Position numbers and translations under genes: made by a program. The notes under the pieces are model-generated. The model was not told where the DNA came from, ran no database searches, and was given only the letters and a program-made list of their open reading frames with translations. Below, in pieces: positions 23,902-35,530 of a DNA stretch of 64,000 nt. Location of the stretch: NCBI GenBank assembly GCA_934045905.1, contig OW203764.1:22439109-22503108 (forward strand), read 5' to 3'. How positions within the stretch are numbered: position 1 is the first letter of the stretch; the number at the start of each line of letters is the position of its first letter. The stretch comes from Leuctra nigra (taxonomy: Eukaryota > Arthropoda > Insecta > Plecoptera > Leuctridae).

Positions 23902-24003
23902 GGGCCGGTCTTTCAAAAACTCTGTCTTTCAGTTGGTTGTTGCCATGACAATACAATCCTAATCAACCACTTTTAAGTTAGCAGAGTATTGAAAGACTGA
24001 CCC
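23902..24003. mobile_element. 102-base MITE with TTA target duplication
   Basis: GGGCCGGTCTTTCAAAAACT at the left is inverted at the right as GTATTGAAAGACTGACCC. TTA flanks both sides (23899-23901 and 24004-24006). Confidence 0.8.
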
Positions 24004-24009
24004 TTAAAA

Positions 24010-26029
24010 GGACTGTGAATCCAGAATAATTACAAATCGGATGACTAACCTTAATGTACAAAATAACTAAATATTTCCCAACTTAAATTTTCCTATATTT
24101 TAAGTTTAAAATAGATTGTAATCTTTTTTAGCGTATCGTAAACCATATTTATTTCATACTTACTGTACACGATTTAATTTTTAGAGTGATATATTGGAAA
24201 TATTCGACATAAAGAAATGTCAATAAAGCATGTGTCACAACTGTTTTATTCCCATTTTATAATATTTTCTCGTTTTGTTTTACAAAAAATTGTACGTTTC
24301 ATTCTCTTTGATTTTGTAAAAATGATTGTACGATCAAAGCAAACGAAAAATATCGATAATTGGTTTTACAAATTCATAAACCCCACTATTTTTTTTATAA
24401 GTGTAAAATCTTCCATGTTACTTCATCGAGGAAAATATTTTACGAAATAGTCGTGATTTCTTCTGAACCTTGAATACCATTGTCCCTTCATAAAGAATAT
24501 TACAGGCATTGAATTATTACAAACTAATATATTATTGACATCTCCTTGTCCCTGAAAAATGAATTTTCATCACGATTTTCATGACTTTAAAAGATTGCTG
24601 TTAAAAAATGGATTTGCAAAAGTTTTCTGTTGGAATATGCAAATGACTTGACAAAGCTCTCAACTTTAATTGTATTAATGTTGAAATGCCATTTCGCCAT
24701 GACGTCACTCATTGCTGCAATAATTAATTTACTTATTACTGAATTTTTTAATTGTTGAGGGGACTTGAAACCACTGGATTTTACATTCGTTTATTCAACC
24801 TGCCTGCCTCCAGATATTAAATTGTACGGATAAAATGCCAGAACCAGGCCCATGTTACCAAACGCCAACTGCACATTGACCTACGTCCTAAAATCTAATT
24901 CGTTTTAAATGGTTATTGCATAAACTGATAGCTAACACATTTTAAATTTATATTAAATTTAATAATTTAATATTGCATAAAACACGATATTTTAAATAGT
25001 TCCATTTATCTAGAAACATCCCCCGTCAGCTACCCATAAAAAATATACACATTTATTATCTTGAGCGTTTGACCTTGATTCATAGTGTATATCTACTCTC
25101 TTTTTGACTCCGCGATTTGAGTTCAAGAGCTTTTCTTTCAATAAAACTTTCTGTTTCTGCTGAACTATTATCATGAGGGTAAGGATCATTAAAATTAACA
25201 TATTTTATTCAGATGAAAAACAAAGTAGGTACATTGCAATGTTACCTAGGGCGGCTTCATTGTAGGTTTCCTGGCAAAAGCACAAGCAAACAAAGAAGTG
25301 AAGTTTCACTCCGTGAAGTTTCCTCAAACTCGGAAAGTTCAAACTCAAAACAAAGTTATTTTACAGAACTTGAGTACAATACAATCTATCGTAAACATTG
25401 AGTTTTCTACCACAAGGACTGTAATTGACTGTTGTTCTATGAAAAGTTGTTCGCTTCAAGAATGGTAAATAGGGCAAGCGACATCAGTTCACTTTTCAGT
25501 AACCGAATTTTGACATTATTTGCTGGTTTAGTTGGTGGGGCTAGAAATCCTATATGTTGTGCTGCTAGTTACCAAACCTCTTTCTAACCACTGATTTGAT
25601 TCTAAAGACGGCATGTACATCACATTTCTGATACATCGTACAGTTATATCGTTATATCGGATCGGTGTGAGAGCTTTTGAAGAAGTAGACGATGGGATAC
25701 GTATAGTCATGTACGTACGCCATTTTTCGACAAACATTCTTTTGAACGTTACAGATGTTTAATGTGATGGTATTTGCAACACTTGGAACCGAAATTACTG
25801 ACACACAGAACACATGTACCTTAGCCAACTTTGAGCATAACGCGATCCAGTCAATAATATAAAATAACTACCACATTATAATTATGCTTTTACTGCAATT
25901 AGCAGCTAAATCATGCAAGTCAATCAAGGTGCATTGTATTTACTTCACATTAGATTAATTTTGACAGCTATTGCAAAATAAACATAAAATGTCAACAAGC
26001 TCCTGGCTCCTGCTCAGCTCATGACCAAT
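24010..26029. other. AT-rich intergenic stretch
   Basis: Short frames at 24217, 25010, 25213 and 25528 have no recognisable products. No repeat boundary was seen. Confidence 0.55.
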
Positions 26030-26290
26030 TTTTAGTGTAAATACTGACAATATTAAAAATTGTAATCAACCTTTTCAACCAATGAGAGGATTTCGATTAA
26101 AAAGTTTCACGTTGTAACATGTTATAAACATAAAATAGCATAGCAACTGGTGCATCTTTAGTGTGCACGCAAAATTTCAGAACGATGGATTAATTAATTA
26201 CCTACTGGTTAATCGCTGTGACCTTGGTAGTGAAGTTACATAAACAAACAACACAAACAAACAGACAGACAGACAAACAAAGAAAGTGTA
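26030..26290 (+). repeat. Phrase-repeat fragment ending in AAAC/CAGA microsatellite
   Basis: The phrase gcacgcaaaatttcagaacg at 26166 is the same type of unit found in the modular repeats. It ends 50 bases later in an AAAC then CAGA tetranucleotide run (26226-26278). The unit-plus-tetranucleotide arrangement recurs near 51960-52060. Confidence 0.55.
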
Positions 26291-28219
26291 ATATCCTAAA
26301 GTTCGCTTAATTATATCATTTGTATTTGAATTTATTTATCATAGGCTTACAAAAAAATGTGAACACTTGTGGGTAATAAATTAATGAATAATAGTATACG
26401 AATACTAATAATGAATTAATCAAATTTTCTGGTAATGTTGCTTTGCCTGCAGACAAGCCACTGGTTGGTTTTGTGGGACTGAGGATTTTCTTATGTACTA
26501 TTAATTTGCAACAATAAATAAATATATAAAAAAAAGATGATGTCCAATCGACTTCCGAGTCGATTAAATCTATTCTTCCTACTGTTTTCCTATTCTACTT
26601 GCTATGCTGTACATTTATTTATTGTAATTAACCTGCAAGCAGGAGGCCAGTGTAGGGTGCAACAAGAGCGCCCACTTTAGCCTATGAGTCACAACATACA
26701 TGAGTTACAACAGTACAGATCAAAGCATGTAGACAATATGCAAAAACATTAAGTGAGGCACAGGTGGTATGAGCGGTAGGTATACATATTAAACAGTGAA
26801 GAACTCAGAGGCAGTCGTATGCCCAACACAAAGTAATGGTAGGTACGCAAAGTATGAATAAGTACACTAATGGTACGCAAAGCATAACAAGTACACTTAT
26901 CTAACTAGTAGAAAAATGCTTTTCTACCATCGAAGACAAGCCTAAATGGATAATACAGGTCCACAGTCTTCAAAGTGGAAACTCTGAATATATTGCGTAC
27001 ACAGTAATGACTTGTTTCATTACATTTTCGACAGAGTTTTACAAATTTTATCAATTCCAACTCGGTAATAACCTAAAATAAAATACGAATGTGCAAAACT
27101 ACATTTAAGTTTCAACAGCTTCTAGCCTATCTCTGGAAGATCGACGCTATGTTTCATATCCACATTTAATATTTGAAGTACACCAGGGTGTAATATAGCC
27201 CCATGAGAAACTCGTGTATTCATCAACTACTTTCTTGTTTGCAAAGTTAGAAATACTCGGGACTCCATGATGATCCGTAGTGAAATTCAAACAATCTGTG
27301 TCTTGCAGCCTCGAGAGAGAATCCAAACCACATCGCCATGGGTCGAACTTCAACCGTGAAGACATTATTAAAAGTAAGACAATGCAACAAGAAAGTTTAG
27401 CTTGTAAACCATAGTGAAAGGGTGCTTAAAGAGAATTAAATTGTTTATAATTAAATGTAATCATACTTTCTATCGAAACCACGAATGGGAATATATTCTA
27501 CGTAAATGGGATCCATTTATTGGAGGTGTTAGTTTCAACAGCTTTTCAAAAGTCCGTTTAGCAGTTCGGTTAGCTTTAATGATAGAGCTATTTTACTTCT
27601 AAGCAGCTCTTTGACAATGTAAAAGTTGTTATTTTGCATTTTACGTTTAAACAGCATGTACATTATCAAAAGCTCACTTAGAAGGAAACAAGCTCAACCA
27701 ATACAATGGAGCATTCTCTTCTGGTGCAGAATTCAAAGCTTTCAATATTATCGCAAACTGAAAAGAAGAACCTTTCTTTTGGGAAAGAAAAGTAGATTAA
27801 AAAAATGAACCAGTATCAAACAAATAAATAATAAATATGTGATGTCGGTTTTGGTGCCGGGTATTGATTGAGAATGGTCTACCTTTGGTTGGTGCGACTT
27901 GCATCTATTCTCCCGACCCTTTTCAGGACCAAAACAAGGAGCCAGCAGTGTAGTTACGTACCGCACTGGAACTTGGTTTTAATTAATTACGAATGAATAA
28001 TGTAACTAACTAACTATATCATGGTATCTACTATAGCTTATTTTTACAAAATGCTGTTTATATCACTTGTCAAGAATGTCAAATTAGGCATTTAATGAGC
28101 CGCAAAGAGATCACTGTTGAATTTCGAATATTTAATCAACGAAGGGAGCAAGATTACATCATATTTTATAGTGTCAACCAAGTCTCCTTTCGATTCACTT
28201 GGCTCAGATCTGCGTTTTT
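26291..28219. other. AT-rich stretch with a 33-base tandem duplication
   Basis: The unit from taatggtaggtacgcaaag repeats once, with changes, at 26833-26896. A 72-codon minus frame (27147-27365) has ordinary amino-acid content but no recognisable family and no splice context that supports it. Confidence 0.5.
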
Positions 28220-28480
28220 TTATTTTTAAAACTGTTTATTCCTGGTTGTTGTTGCGATGCAGGTCACACTGCTCCTCTGATCGAGCGAAAAATTCATACA
28301 TATCAAGACCGTTGTCTGGTCACATTCCTGGGATCGGTTACAAGTCAAAATGTTTCGATCAAGCTGAAATTTTGCACGGTCATCAAGTAGTAGACCTATA
28401 TCATACCTACAACACATTTTCAACCAAGTTGGTAATGCAAAAAAAAAATGTTAAAATTGTTTTACCAGATGAATCATTTC
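28220..28480 (-). repeat. Phrase-repeat fragment
   Basis: Read as plus, 28335-28400 contains gttacaagtcaaaatgtttc and gatcaagctgaaattttgca followed by cggtcatcaag, the inverse-orientation form of the modular repeat's unit. The 138-codon plus frame 28117-28533 runs across it and is therefore unlikely to encode a protein. Confidence 0.5.
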
Positions 28481-29840
28481 CCATCTTTGCAGTGGTGATC
28501 TGCCAATTTGTAACCAAGGGGCTGAATGTCTAAAGAACATTTTGCCTAATGCCGGTAACCAGCTTCTCGCACAAAATTCACCCAAAACATTTTTTCTGGA
28601 GAAACCCTGTTTGCTCACAAAAACGTTATGTGTTTCATGGAGAACTTCTAGTGGGCTACTTGTCCAATCAGTACAGGCCCAGAAAAGATGCAAATTAAAA
28701 AAATGTATTTAGACCGTTTCTATGCGGTTTGAAATATGATTTTAGGTAATTTGATATTATTAAAATGTATTTTTATGTAATTTTATTACGAGTTATTTCA
28801 ACCAGGGTGGCTCTTTACACGATGCCATATTTTAACCCCTGCGATCACCCTCCAGCTTACCTCTAAATCTTTGTCTTCACAGCTTTTTCCAAGGTCCGTG
28901 GATGAGTAATTCCCACACAGCACATTTATTCATTAATTGTGTTTATTTAATTTTAGATTGACATTTGAACTCCAGAGAGAAATACGCTGACATGCAATTC
29001 CTACGACTGCAACACCACGTGGTCGCAAAATCATTGTACAAAATTATCCTGTCGTTTATGTACATGAACCAATATTAAATGTCGAACATTATCAATCAAT
29101 ACGCTCGAGTTAATAAGCCAATTTGTTTCCTTTGATGTAATCACTTTGTAGAATGTTCAATTGACTCTCATTTCCAACACACAAACTACGAGGCTCTAGA
29201 GTCTAATTAATAATATGTTCTCTAATTAGCTGAAATATAATTAGTAGCATATCTCACTAATTGAACTGTATTTTGTTGGCGTGACTCGATACTGTTGCTG
29301 TTGCCGTTGCTCTTTGGGGAGCGGTGAGCAACAACTTCATCGCTTTGGCTTTTCTCGTTGGGCGCCAAGGCGCTAATTCTGGTTAAACTTGGACTAATTG
29401 CAAGCGGCAAAGTTCGCAGGGAATTAGGGAATTTCCGTGAGGATTTCTCAATTCCTTCGTATAAAATCAAGGGGTGGTGAGTCAATACAAGGAATGGAAA
29501 TATTATGGTGGTAGTTAGAAGTGGTGGCGTCAAAACCCAACCCCGAAACTACCAACCTTGGCCAAAGTGGCCAAATCCAAGATTGTGACAACGTATAATT
29601 CTTGCAGACAAAATTATTTAAAAAATCTAATTATTTTTTAATTAGTGAAAATATGTTTTGTTTAGTACTTAAAAGTCTCGACTTGTGTTTAGTGCGCAGA
29701 GTGAAGCTAGACAACTTTAAATGAAAGCTCGAAAATAAGAAAAACCGGCTAAGTGATACGCCTTCAGACTCTAATCCACACAAGCAACTTTTGGTTGAGC
29801 AACTTTGTTCTGCTTCTGCGCAGAGGAACTTTTTTATTTG
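28481..29840. other. Intergenic stretch
   Basis: A 103-codon minus frame (29222-29533) with raised GC and a proline/leucine-rich start has no recognisable family. No repeat was found. Confidence 0.45.
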
Positions 29841-30065
29841 TTTAGTGGTGTTTAACGTCGCACTGTTGTGCAGCGAGGCTAATGGCGACGGATGAAAGGT
29901 GGGAACGAGGCGGTCGTGGCCTATTAGTAGGGTACCTTCCCAGCATTTGCCTGTCGACTGAGGGAATACCACGAAAAAAACAGTCAGGAAGGATGGCCTC
30001 AGGAATCGAACCCGGGCCTCCGGAATACAAGTTCAGAGCGTTACCACTCACCCAACCTGTTCCGT
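29841..30065 (-). mobile_element. tRNA-derived SINE family A, best copy
   Basis: On the minus strand the head starts with an A-box-like GTTGGGTGAGTGGTAACGC (about 30038-30056). A B box GGGTTCGATTCC follows at 30003-30014, the spacing seen in tRNA genes. The body contains GGCAAATGCTGGGAAGGTA and CGTCGCCATTAGCCTCGCT, and it ends near 29841. The overlapping frames at 29631-30111 run through it and are not genes. Related copies are at 2236-2425 and 5290-5425. Confidence 0.75.
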
Positions 30066-30609
30066 AGAAGAGTAACTTTTTCGACGATAATAAGGTGCTC
30101 TTTGACGACAATGTATTACGTTTTCTCTATTGTTTATTAATAAAATTATTTAAATATAATTCTAATATAATTTTGCCAATTGGTTTTTTATTTTTTTATT
30201 TAAACTTTGTAATCTGCGTACTAATATATATTGTTAATTTATTTGCTATTCCAACTTCCTCTACAAATGCAGAAGAGGGAATTGTGTTTTAGGATTTCGA
30301 AGTTTTCGCTCCAGGCGCGCTCATTCATACAGTTATGCCTGTATTTGAAATGAACGCGACACAGAAACTTTGTTTGGCGCTAATCATGTTCTCCTTACCA
30401 CCCCCTCAAATTGTGTTTTCCTTTTGTATACACACGAACTACATCTTCCACCGAGTTGAAAAATATAGCAGTCCGGAAAGAGAAAAATACTAGCATACAT
30501 CTGTTTATACACGACTGACTGAGTGACGAGGAAGAAAATCCAATAAAAACCAAGAAAACACTGTTTTGCTCTGAATAGTATAGTCTCTGGATTTTCTACA
30601 TTTTCTCTA

Positions 30610-30870
30610 AGATATGAGATAAGTCTGGTTTTATTTCCCTGCCATTTTCCACCGCTGTGAATTACGAACAGAGTTTCGCACTCGGCGGAAAGCAGTCACT
30701 TGGAGTGATTGCGATGCACTCAACGTGGATGAAACGTGTTGAAAGAGTCTCGCATCCGCTCCCTCGAGTGTCCGGCAGAGTCCGAGCGCCCGGGATCGAC
30801 CCCCCGACCCTGTCGCCAGCACTAACAGCCACTCCGGGAAGAAAGGGGGCGACGTTAATACTCCACTTGT
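30610..30870 (-). mobile_element. tRNA-derived SINE family B
   Basis: On the minus strand a tRNA-like head has an A-box-like TGGCTGTTAGTGCTGG (about 30817-30832) and a B-box-like GGGTCGATCCCGG (30789-30803). A GC-rich body follows, to the GTGGAAAATGGCAGGGAAAT region and then AT-rich sequence. The opposing frames of 60 to 90 codons here reflect the GC content. Confidence 0.6.
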
Positions 30871-33826
30871 TGCACAATAGTAACAAGTTTTTCCACTTAT
30901 GGCTTTGGACTGAATCTTTGCTCGAGTGAATCTAAGATTCAGGCAGTTTTCATTCGCCAGACAAGAGAAGACGAAGAACTATTGCTTGATTTTGACAGAA
31001 TCTCTGTATTTACTTTATTAAAGTAAACTTCACTACATGCCTACTGTGAGAATGGCGATGGCGATGCCAATCGATGATGCAATCAATTTTATTTTTAATG
31101 TTGTAATTTACAACATTTTTTCCATTTTCTTTACTATGGCAATTTGAGTCTCACGTATATATAATAAAAAATATCCTTCCGAGTGTAAATTTGACAATAA
31201 GAACTTTTAATAATAAGTAACGTATTACATCTTTGGAAGAGGAATGAAGTAGTGAAAGTCACAAATCATTTGTGAGATTCTTCCTAGTTTCCCAGAGGCC
31301 CACTCACCACTTCGGGTGCAGTAATCTGAGCAATATCGTGTTATTACCACTCACGTGACATCTCTCGAAGCGACTTAATGTTAACTTTGTGGTAAAATCA
31401 ACTTGATTGATGAATCCTGTAAACATTGAGCTTTGTCGAGAGATTTAGAAGCACTTTACATACGTTTTATAATTGTCTACTATTACCTATATGAAGCGAC
31501 ATGAGAGGTATCGCTTCATTATCATTAATGATGTTTGTGATGCTGTTAACCATCTGTTTTGTGCATCCTCATGAATATGATGAATACATTCTTGATGATT
31601 GTCATTGCCCACCAAGCGATAACAGAATTGTGGGAAACGTCGATGAGAGCTTTGAATTGAATGACTTATTTATGTGAATCACGAGGCACTCTAGCTAATC
31701 CCACTGTGTAACCGACATTCATCGAATAATTAGAAACACCCACATCTGACACGCTAATGAGAAATCGGAGTAGGAATAGAAGCAAATACAATCAGTAACA
31801 GAGACGGAAACTCAGACTTTTTTTATAAAGGAAAATACAATTCATTTGTCTCGATTTATTCTATGTAATCGTCTAATTAAAAAGTGTGCTCTTTACTTTA
31901 TAATGTTCTTTTATTGAAAATATATAAACCGTTTCCATCACTCGGCACTGATATAAAACGCAACAAACGACTGTGTATTGCATTGATCTATTGTTTGATG
32001 CGCCCCAGATCGCTTTGTCTGCGCCACGAGCTGATCACGACCAACACAATATCTGCCACTCCGTGAAAGCTCCAAATAAAAGTACATGCTTTCAACTAGG
32101 CAGTGTAATTCTTCATAAGTTCGATGTCCGTAGATTCATGTCTTCATCGGTAGCGACAATGTGAAGACACATGTGATGTAATCCTCTTTGATGTCTTGTT
32201 TGGCTGAAGGTATCGTCTATCTCATGTTCCACACGACGAAAATGTGTGTCTCTGAAAGGAATAGCCCGATCCGAGCCCCATTCAATTCAATTTACCCACA
32301 AATCTGATTTATTATGTTTTTGGCCTCCTTGAAGGGTCTCAGATGCGCCTCGGTTTCTTTCTCCATCCAGTTTCCACCTCAGCTAAAGTCCCCCCCCCCC
32401 CCCCAACCACGGCGCAACACATCTAATCCATCAAACACATGAAGGAAAACCCACTCGAATTATTTTAGAAATAGAACAGCGATGTCGAGGAGAGTAAGCG
32501 ATGTTTTACTTCAATGGATGGTTATAAAATGGCCGTATTGTGCATTCACAATACTGCACTTGGAACAAATTGTCTTACAAGACAATACGTGTTTTTACCG
32601 GTATAACATTATATGGTTTTAAACCTATTGTGGTGGGAAACTCGGTTATCAGGCATCATTTTTAGTAGTTCTTAAAAGAAAACAAAATGTGTGCATTGGG
32701 AAGTGAGGATAAGGAACAAACTAATTGTTTAAGGTTGACGAACTATATAGATTTAGAGCGTATACCGGAAAGCCACCAGTTGCACAATGCGATTGCTCTC
32801 AGACTCTCGCATAGATTTAAAACATTAGAAAATTAAATTTGTGAAGAAACTAACTACAATACCTTTCAAAGTTAAACACATATCGACACAATTTTGACAT
32901 TGGTTACGTTCATTTATGATACTGTCAATAGATTCCTTGTCGAGTGACACTATTTAGTGCTTTTGAAAAGATTATACGATTTACAAATGTTCATTCAATA
33001 TTGCTATTTTTATTGTAAATAGAACATTGTAGAACTTGCATAATGGTTTTATTAATTACCAAAATGAACTTTTCGTAAGCTTCATATACAAACTTAATAC
33101 AGACTACAAGTCCAAATTCTTCTTAATTTCTATGAGAAAATAAGGTTACATACACTTGGTTGGTGTATATACCTCTTATGAATTCTATGTTCAATTCTCT
33201 ATGTCTATTCTATGTTCTATGTTCATTGTTCTCTATGTTGAAAATAAATTGCCGTATAAATTAAGCTATTTCCGTACGTATGTGCTTTTCTGTTTTCATA
33301 AATTCAACCTTCTTGACATCATTCTAAAAATAACTTGGATTGAGAGCGCAGTAATGTAATATGATATTTCAAATGCAACTACCTACAACTGTTTATATAA
33401 CTAGATCAATCTCGCAGGAATAGAAATCAAATAACAAGGCTAAAATTCAATCTACAGTTCTTGCTCAACTTTATTGCATTCACCTAAAAGCTTCTATATT
33501 CATTTTAGTCAGCCAGATATTGTGCAGTTTCTTATTTCTAGCTCAGATAATACCGTACGATTTGTATTAAAAATCTATTCGAAGTTTGGCTTCCAAAACT
33601 GCATTGTAAGAATAATATCTGAACTGTGTGAGAAACATGAACTGAACATGCTTTCGAAATCTATGATTAATTATTAGTATAGTTTGTGTCCAAATTTAAA
33701 TTTACTCTTTAGGTAACTCCTTCAAAATGGGAATAAAATGTTTATTTGAGCCAGTTAGAGTCGTATTATGCGTTTTAGGAGGTTTTATATGGGCTTAATC
33801 TTTTCCTGAGTGTATGAATTCTCTGT
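30871..33826. other. AT-rich intergenic stretch
   Basis: A C15 tract lies at 32390-32404, and a low-complexity CTATGTTC-type word cluster at 33185-33245. Short frames at 31884, 31973, 33156 and 33474 lack recognisable products. Confidence 0.55.
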
Positions 33827-34110
33827 ATGGCGCCAAGAAACGTGGACACTCACAGAAAAAAGGCATTTGATATGCAGTTTTACAGGCACGACGTGTATCG
33901 TGCTGGATTGATCGTCTACGAAATTAGGAAGAGGTGGAACGGAAGAAGAGTAATGAACCGAGATAAGATCAGCAAGATAAGGAAATTGTATTGCTTCGGC
34001 AGTGTAATGAGACATCCAGAGACATACAAATATCTTCTCCTAATTGTTTAGGAAGAAATCATCAGAAAGCAAGGACCTCGGAAAGGACATGAATGAAGAA
34101 GTAGTAACTG
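33827..34110 (+). pseudogene. Degraded C-terminal piece of a non-LTR retrotransposon reverse transcriptase
   Basis: The frame from 33827 contains AFDMQFYRHDVYR, then IRKLYCFGSVMRHPETYKYL and, after an in-frame stop at 34049, EEIIRKQGPRKG. This order (a F-x-MW-x-YRR-type segment, a basic stretch, a GHVMR-like segment, then a GKI-x-G-x-R-x-R-like segment) is that of the region just after the reverse transcriptase domain in LINE proteins of insects. The expected motifs are altered (for instance FGSVMR for the usual FGHVMR), and the catalytic domain is absent. It is a dead 5'-truncated copy on the plus strand. The assignment is from motif memory and is moderately sure. Confidence 0.6.
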
Positions 34111-34261
34111 TCCATCTTTGGTCCAAGGTAGCAAGTGACAAAACAAGAATGGTTGAAAACGAAGTAAATTTGTGAATTATTATTCTAGTATTATTGAGAA
34201 CTGGGTGCATGCAATATTTTCCAAATATCACATCCTGCCTTTTCAGTCGATTATATCAATA

Positions 34262-34335
34262 CTAGAGAGCCCCGCCATGTAACACATGACCTAATCACAA
34301 TATTTTCTGATCAAGGTATAATAGAGAGCAACCCT
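34262..34335 (+). repeat. Short dispersed repeat, copy 1
   Basis: CTAGAGAGCCCCGCCATGTA followed by acacatgacc matches 61202-61232 (CTAGAGGGTCCCGTCATGTA, then taacatgacc). The match fades after about 35 bases. Confidence 0.5.
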
Positions 34336-35229
34336 TGAACAACTCTTGATGACGAATTGACTGATGGTGACAATTGAATTGACCCTCACGGAACTACAGA
34401 TCTCAATTGCAACTCAATTCTAAATCTTGATATTTTTTTTCAAAACAAACAAACAATAATTAAATATGAATTTATCTGTCCAGTATTAACCCAAAGTGGC
34501 AGTTTCAAAATTAATATACTTGAATATTAGAATATTGAAAACAGCAACTGAAAAAGTTATGAACTAATCTAAACGAATCCAAATTCTGAATCCGAAATCA
34601 TACCAAAATGAGTTAATTATACGAAACAAATACGCAACATAAAAAATTACAGCACAATCAAAGATTTCCAACATTAAAAAATATAATATGCTAAGAAAAC
34701 ACGAGACACACTATCAAGTTTATGAAAGCACGAGTAAAGAGCATTTCTGTCGTTGTCTCGTTGTCGTTACTCTCAAGTGAACTTACTTTCCTCACAGCTA
34801 TTTGGTCTTGATCGAAAAAGCACAAAGTATATACTTGAAGCCCATGGTCAAGACTGAGTAGTAGAATTTAACGCGATTTTATTCAGGTCTCCACATAATA
34901 AGATTCAACCTGATTATATAAATGTACGCATCTCGGCAGAAATCACAACAATACAATTTTGATTCCTAAATGGTACTGTCAGTTTTCAATATACTCAATC
35001 ATTTTCAAAATGCAATGTGACGTAAGGAGGTACACTCAAGAAAAAATTCCAATATCAGAAAAGTTATCTTGCGCCCCCCTCCCCCCACCCCACACAACAT
35101 TCTCAACCCCCTATTTAATCAAGGTTCACAGAGTTAAATTGAACTTCAATCACTGCCAATGGATTCACAGCTTCCTGAAGTTTCAAAGTTTCGAAAAAAT
35201 TAAGTTTTTCGATGCAAATTTGGTTTTCT
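34336..35229. other. AT-rich intergenic stretch
   Basis: A C-rich patch lies at 35072-35095. No gene or repeat was recognised. Confidence 0.55.
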
Positions 35230-35530
35230 TTTAATATCTCTTGAAATACTCAACGGATTCGATTGAAATTGTGTGCACTTTATTTGGCTCAAAATTATCT
35301 ACAGGAAAAGTCCGGGTTTGATTAAAATTGGGCTAAAATGACGATTTCTACAGAGGTCTATCGTAACGCAATTTCAGAGCTCCATTGTTGAAACTGTGCA
35401 TTAATAGTAAAGGATTCGAAAAAAGAGATTCTTTTTTGAGTCTCGGTTTGAGTATAGCGTCTTTTTTCAAAAAGAGTACATTAATTGTGTTGCGCACGCT
35501 CTAGGGAGTAAATAGAAATAACATCCCTAG
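35230..35530. repeat. Possible phrase-repeat fragment
   Basis: The phrase ctcaacggattcgattgaaa followed by ttgtgtgcact (35250-35280) is of the same type as other copies, with no clear ends. Confidence 0.3.

Noticed and set aside
28117..28533. 138-codon plus-strand open frame
   Set aside because: It runs through a phrase-repeat fragment and overlaps opposing frames; the product has no recognisable family.
29222..29533. 103-codon minus-strand frame
   Set aside because: No recognisable domain, no splice context and no second line of evidence; noted only as an open frame.
29631..30111. Overlapping 61- to 113-codon frames
   Set aside because: They cross a tRNA-derived SINE on both strands.
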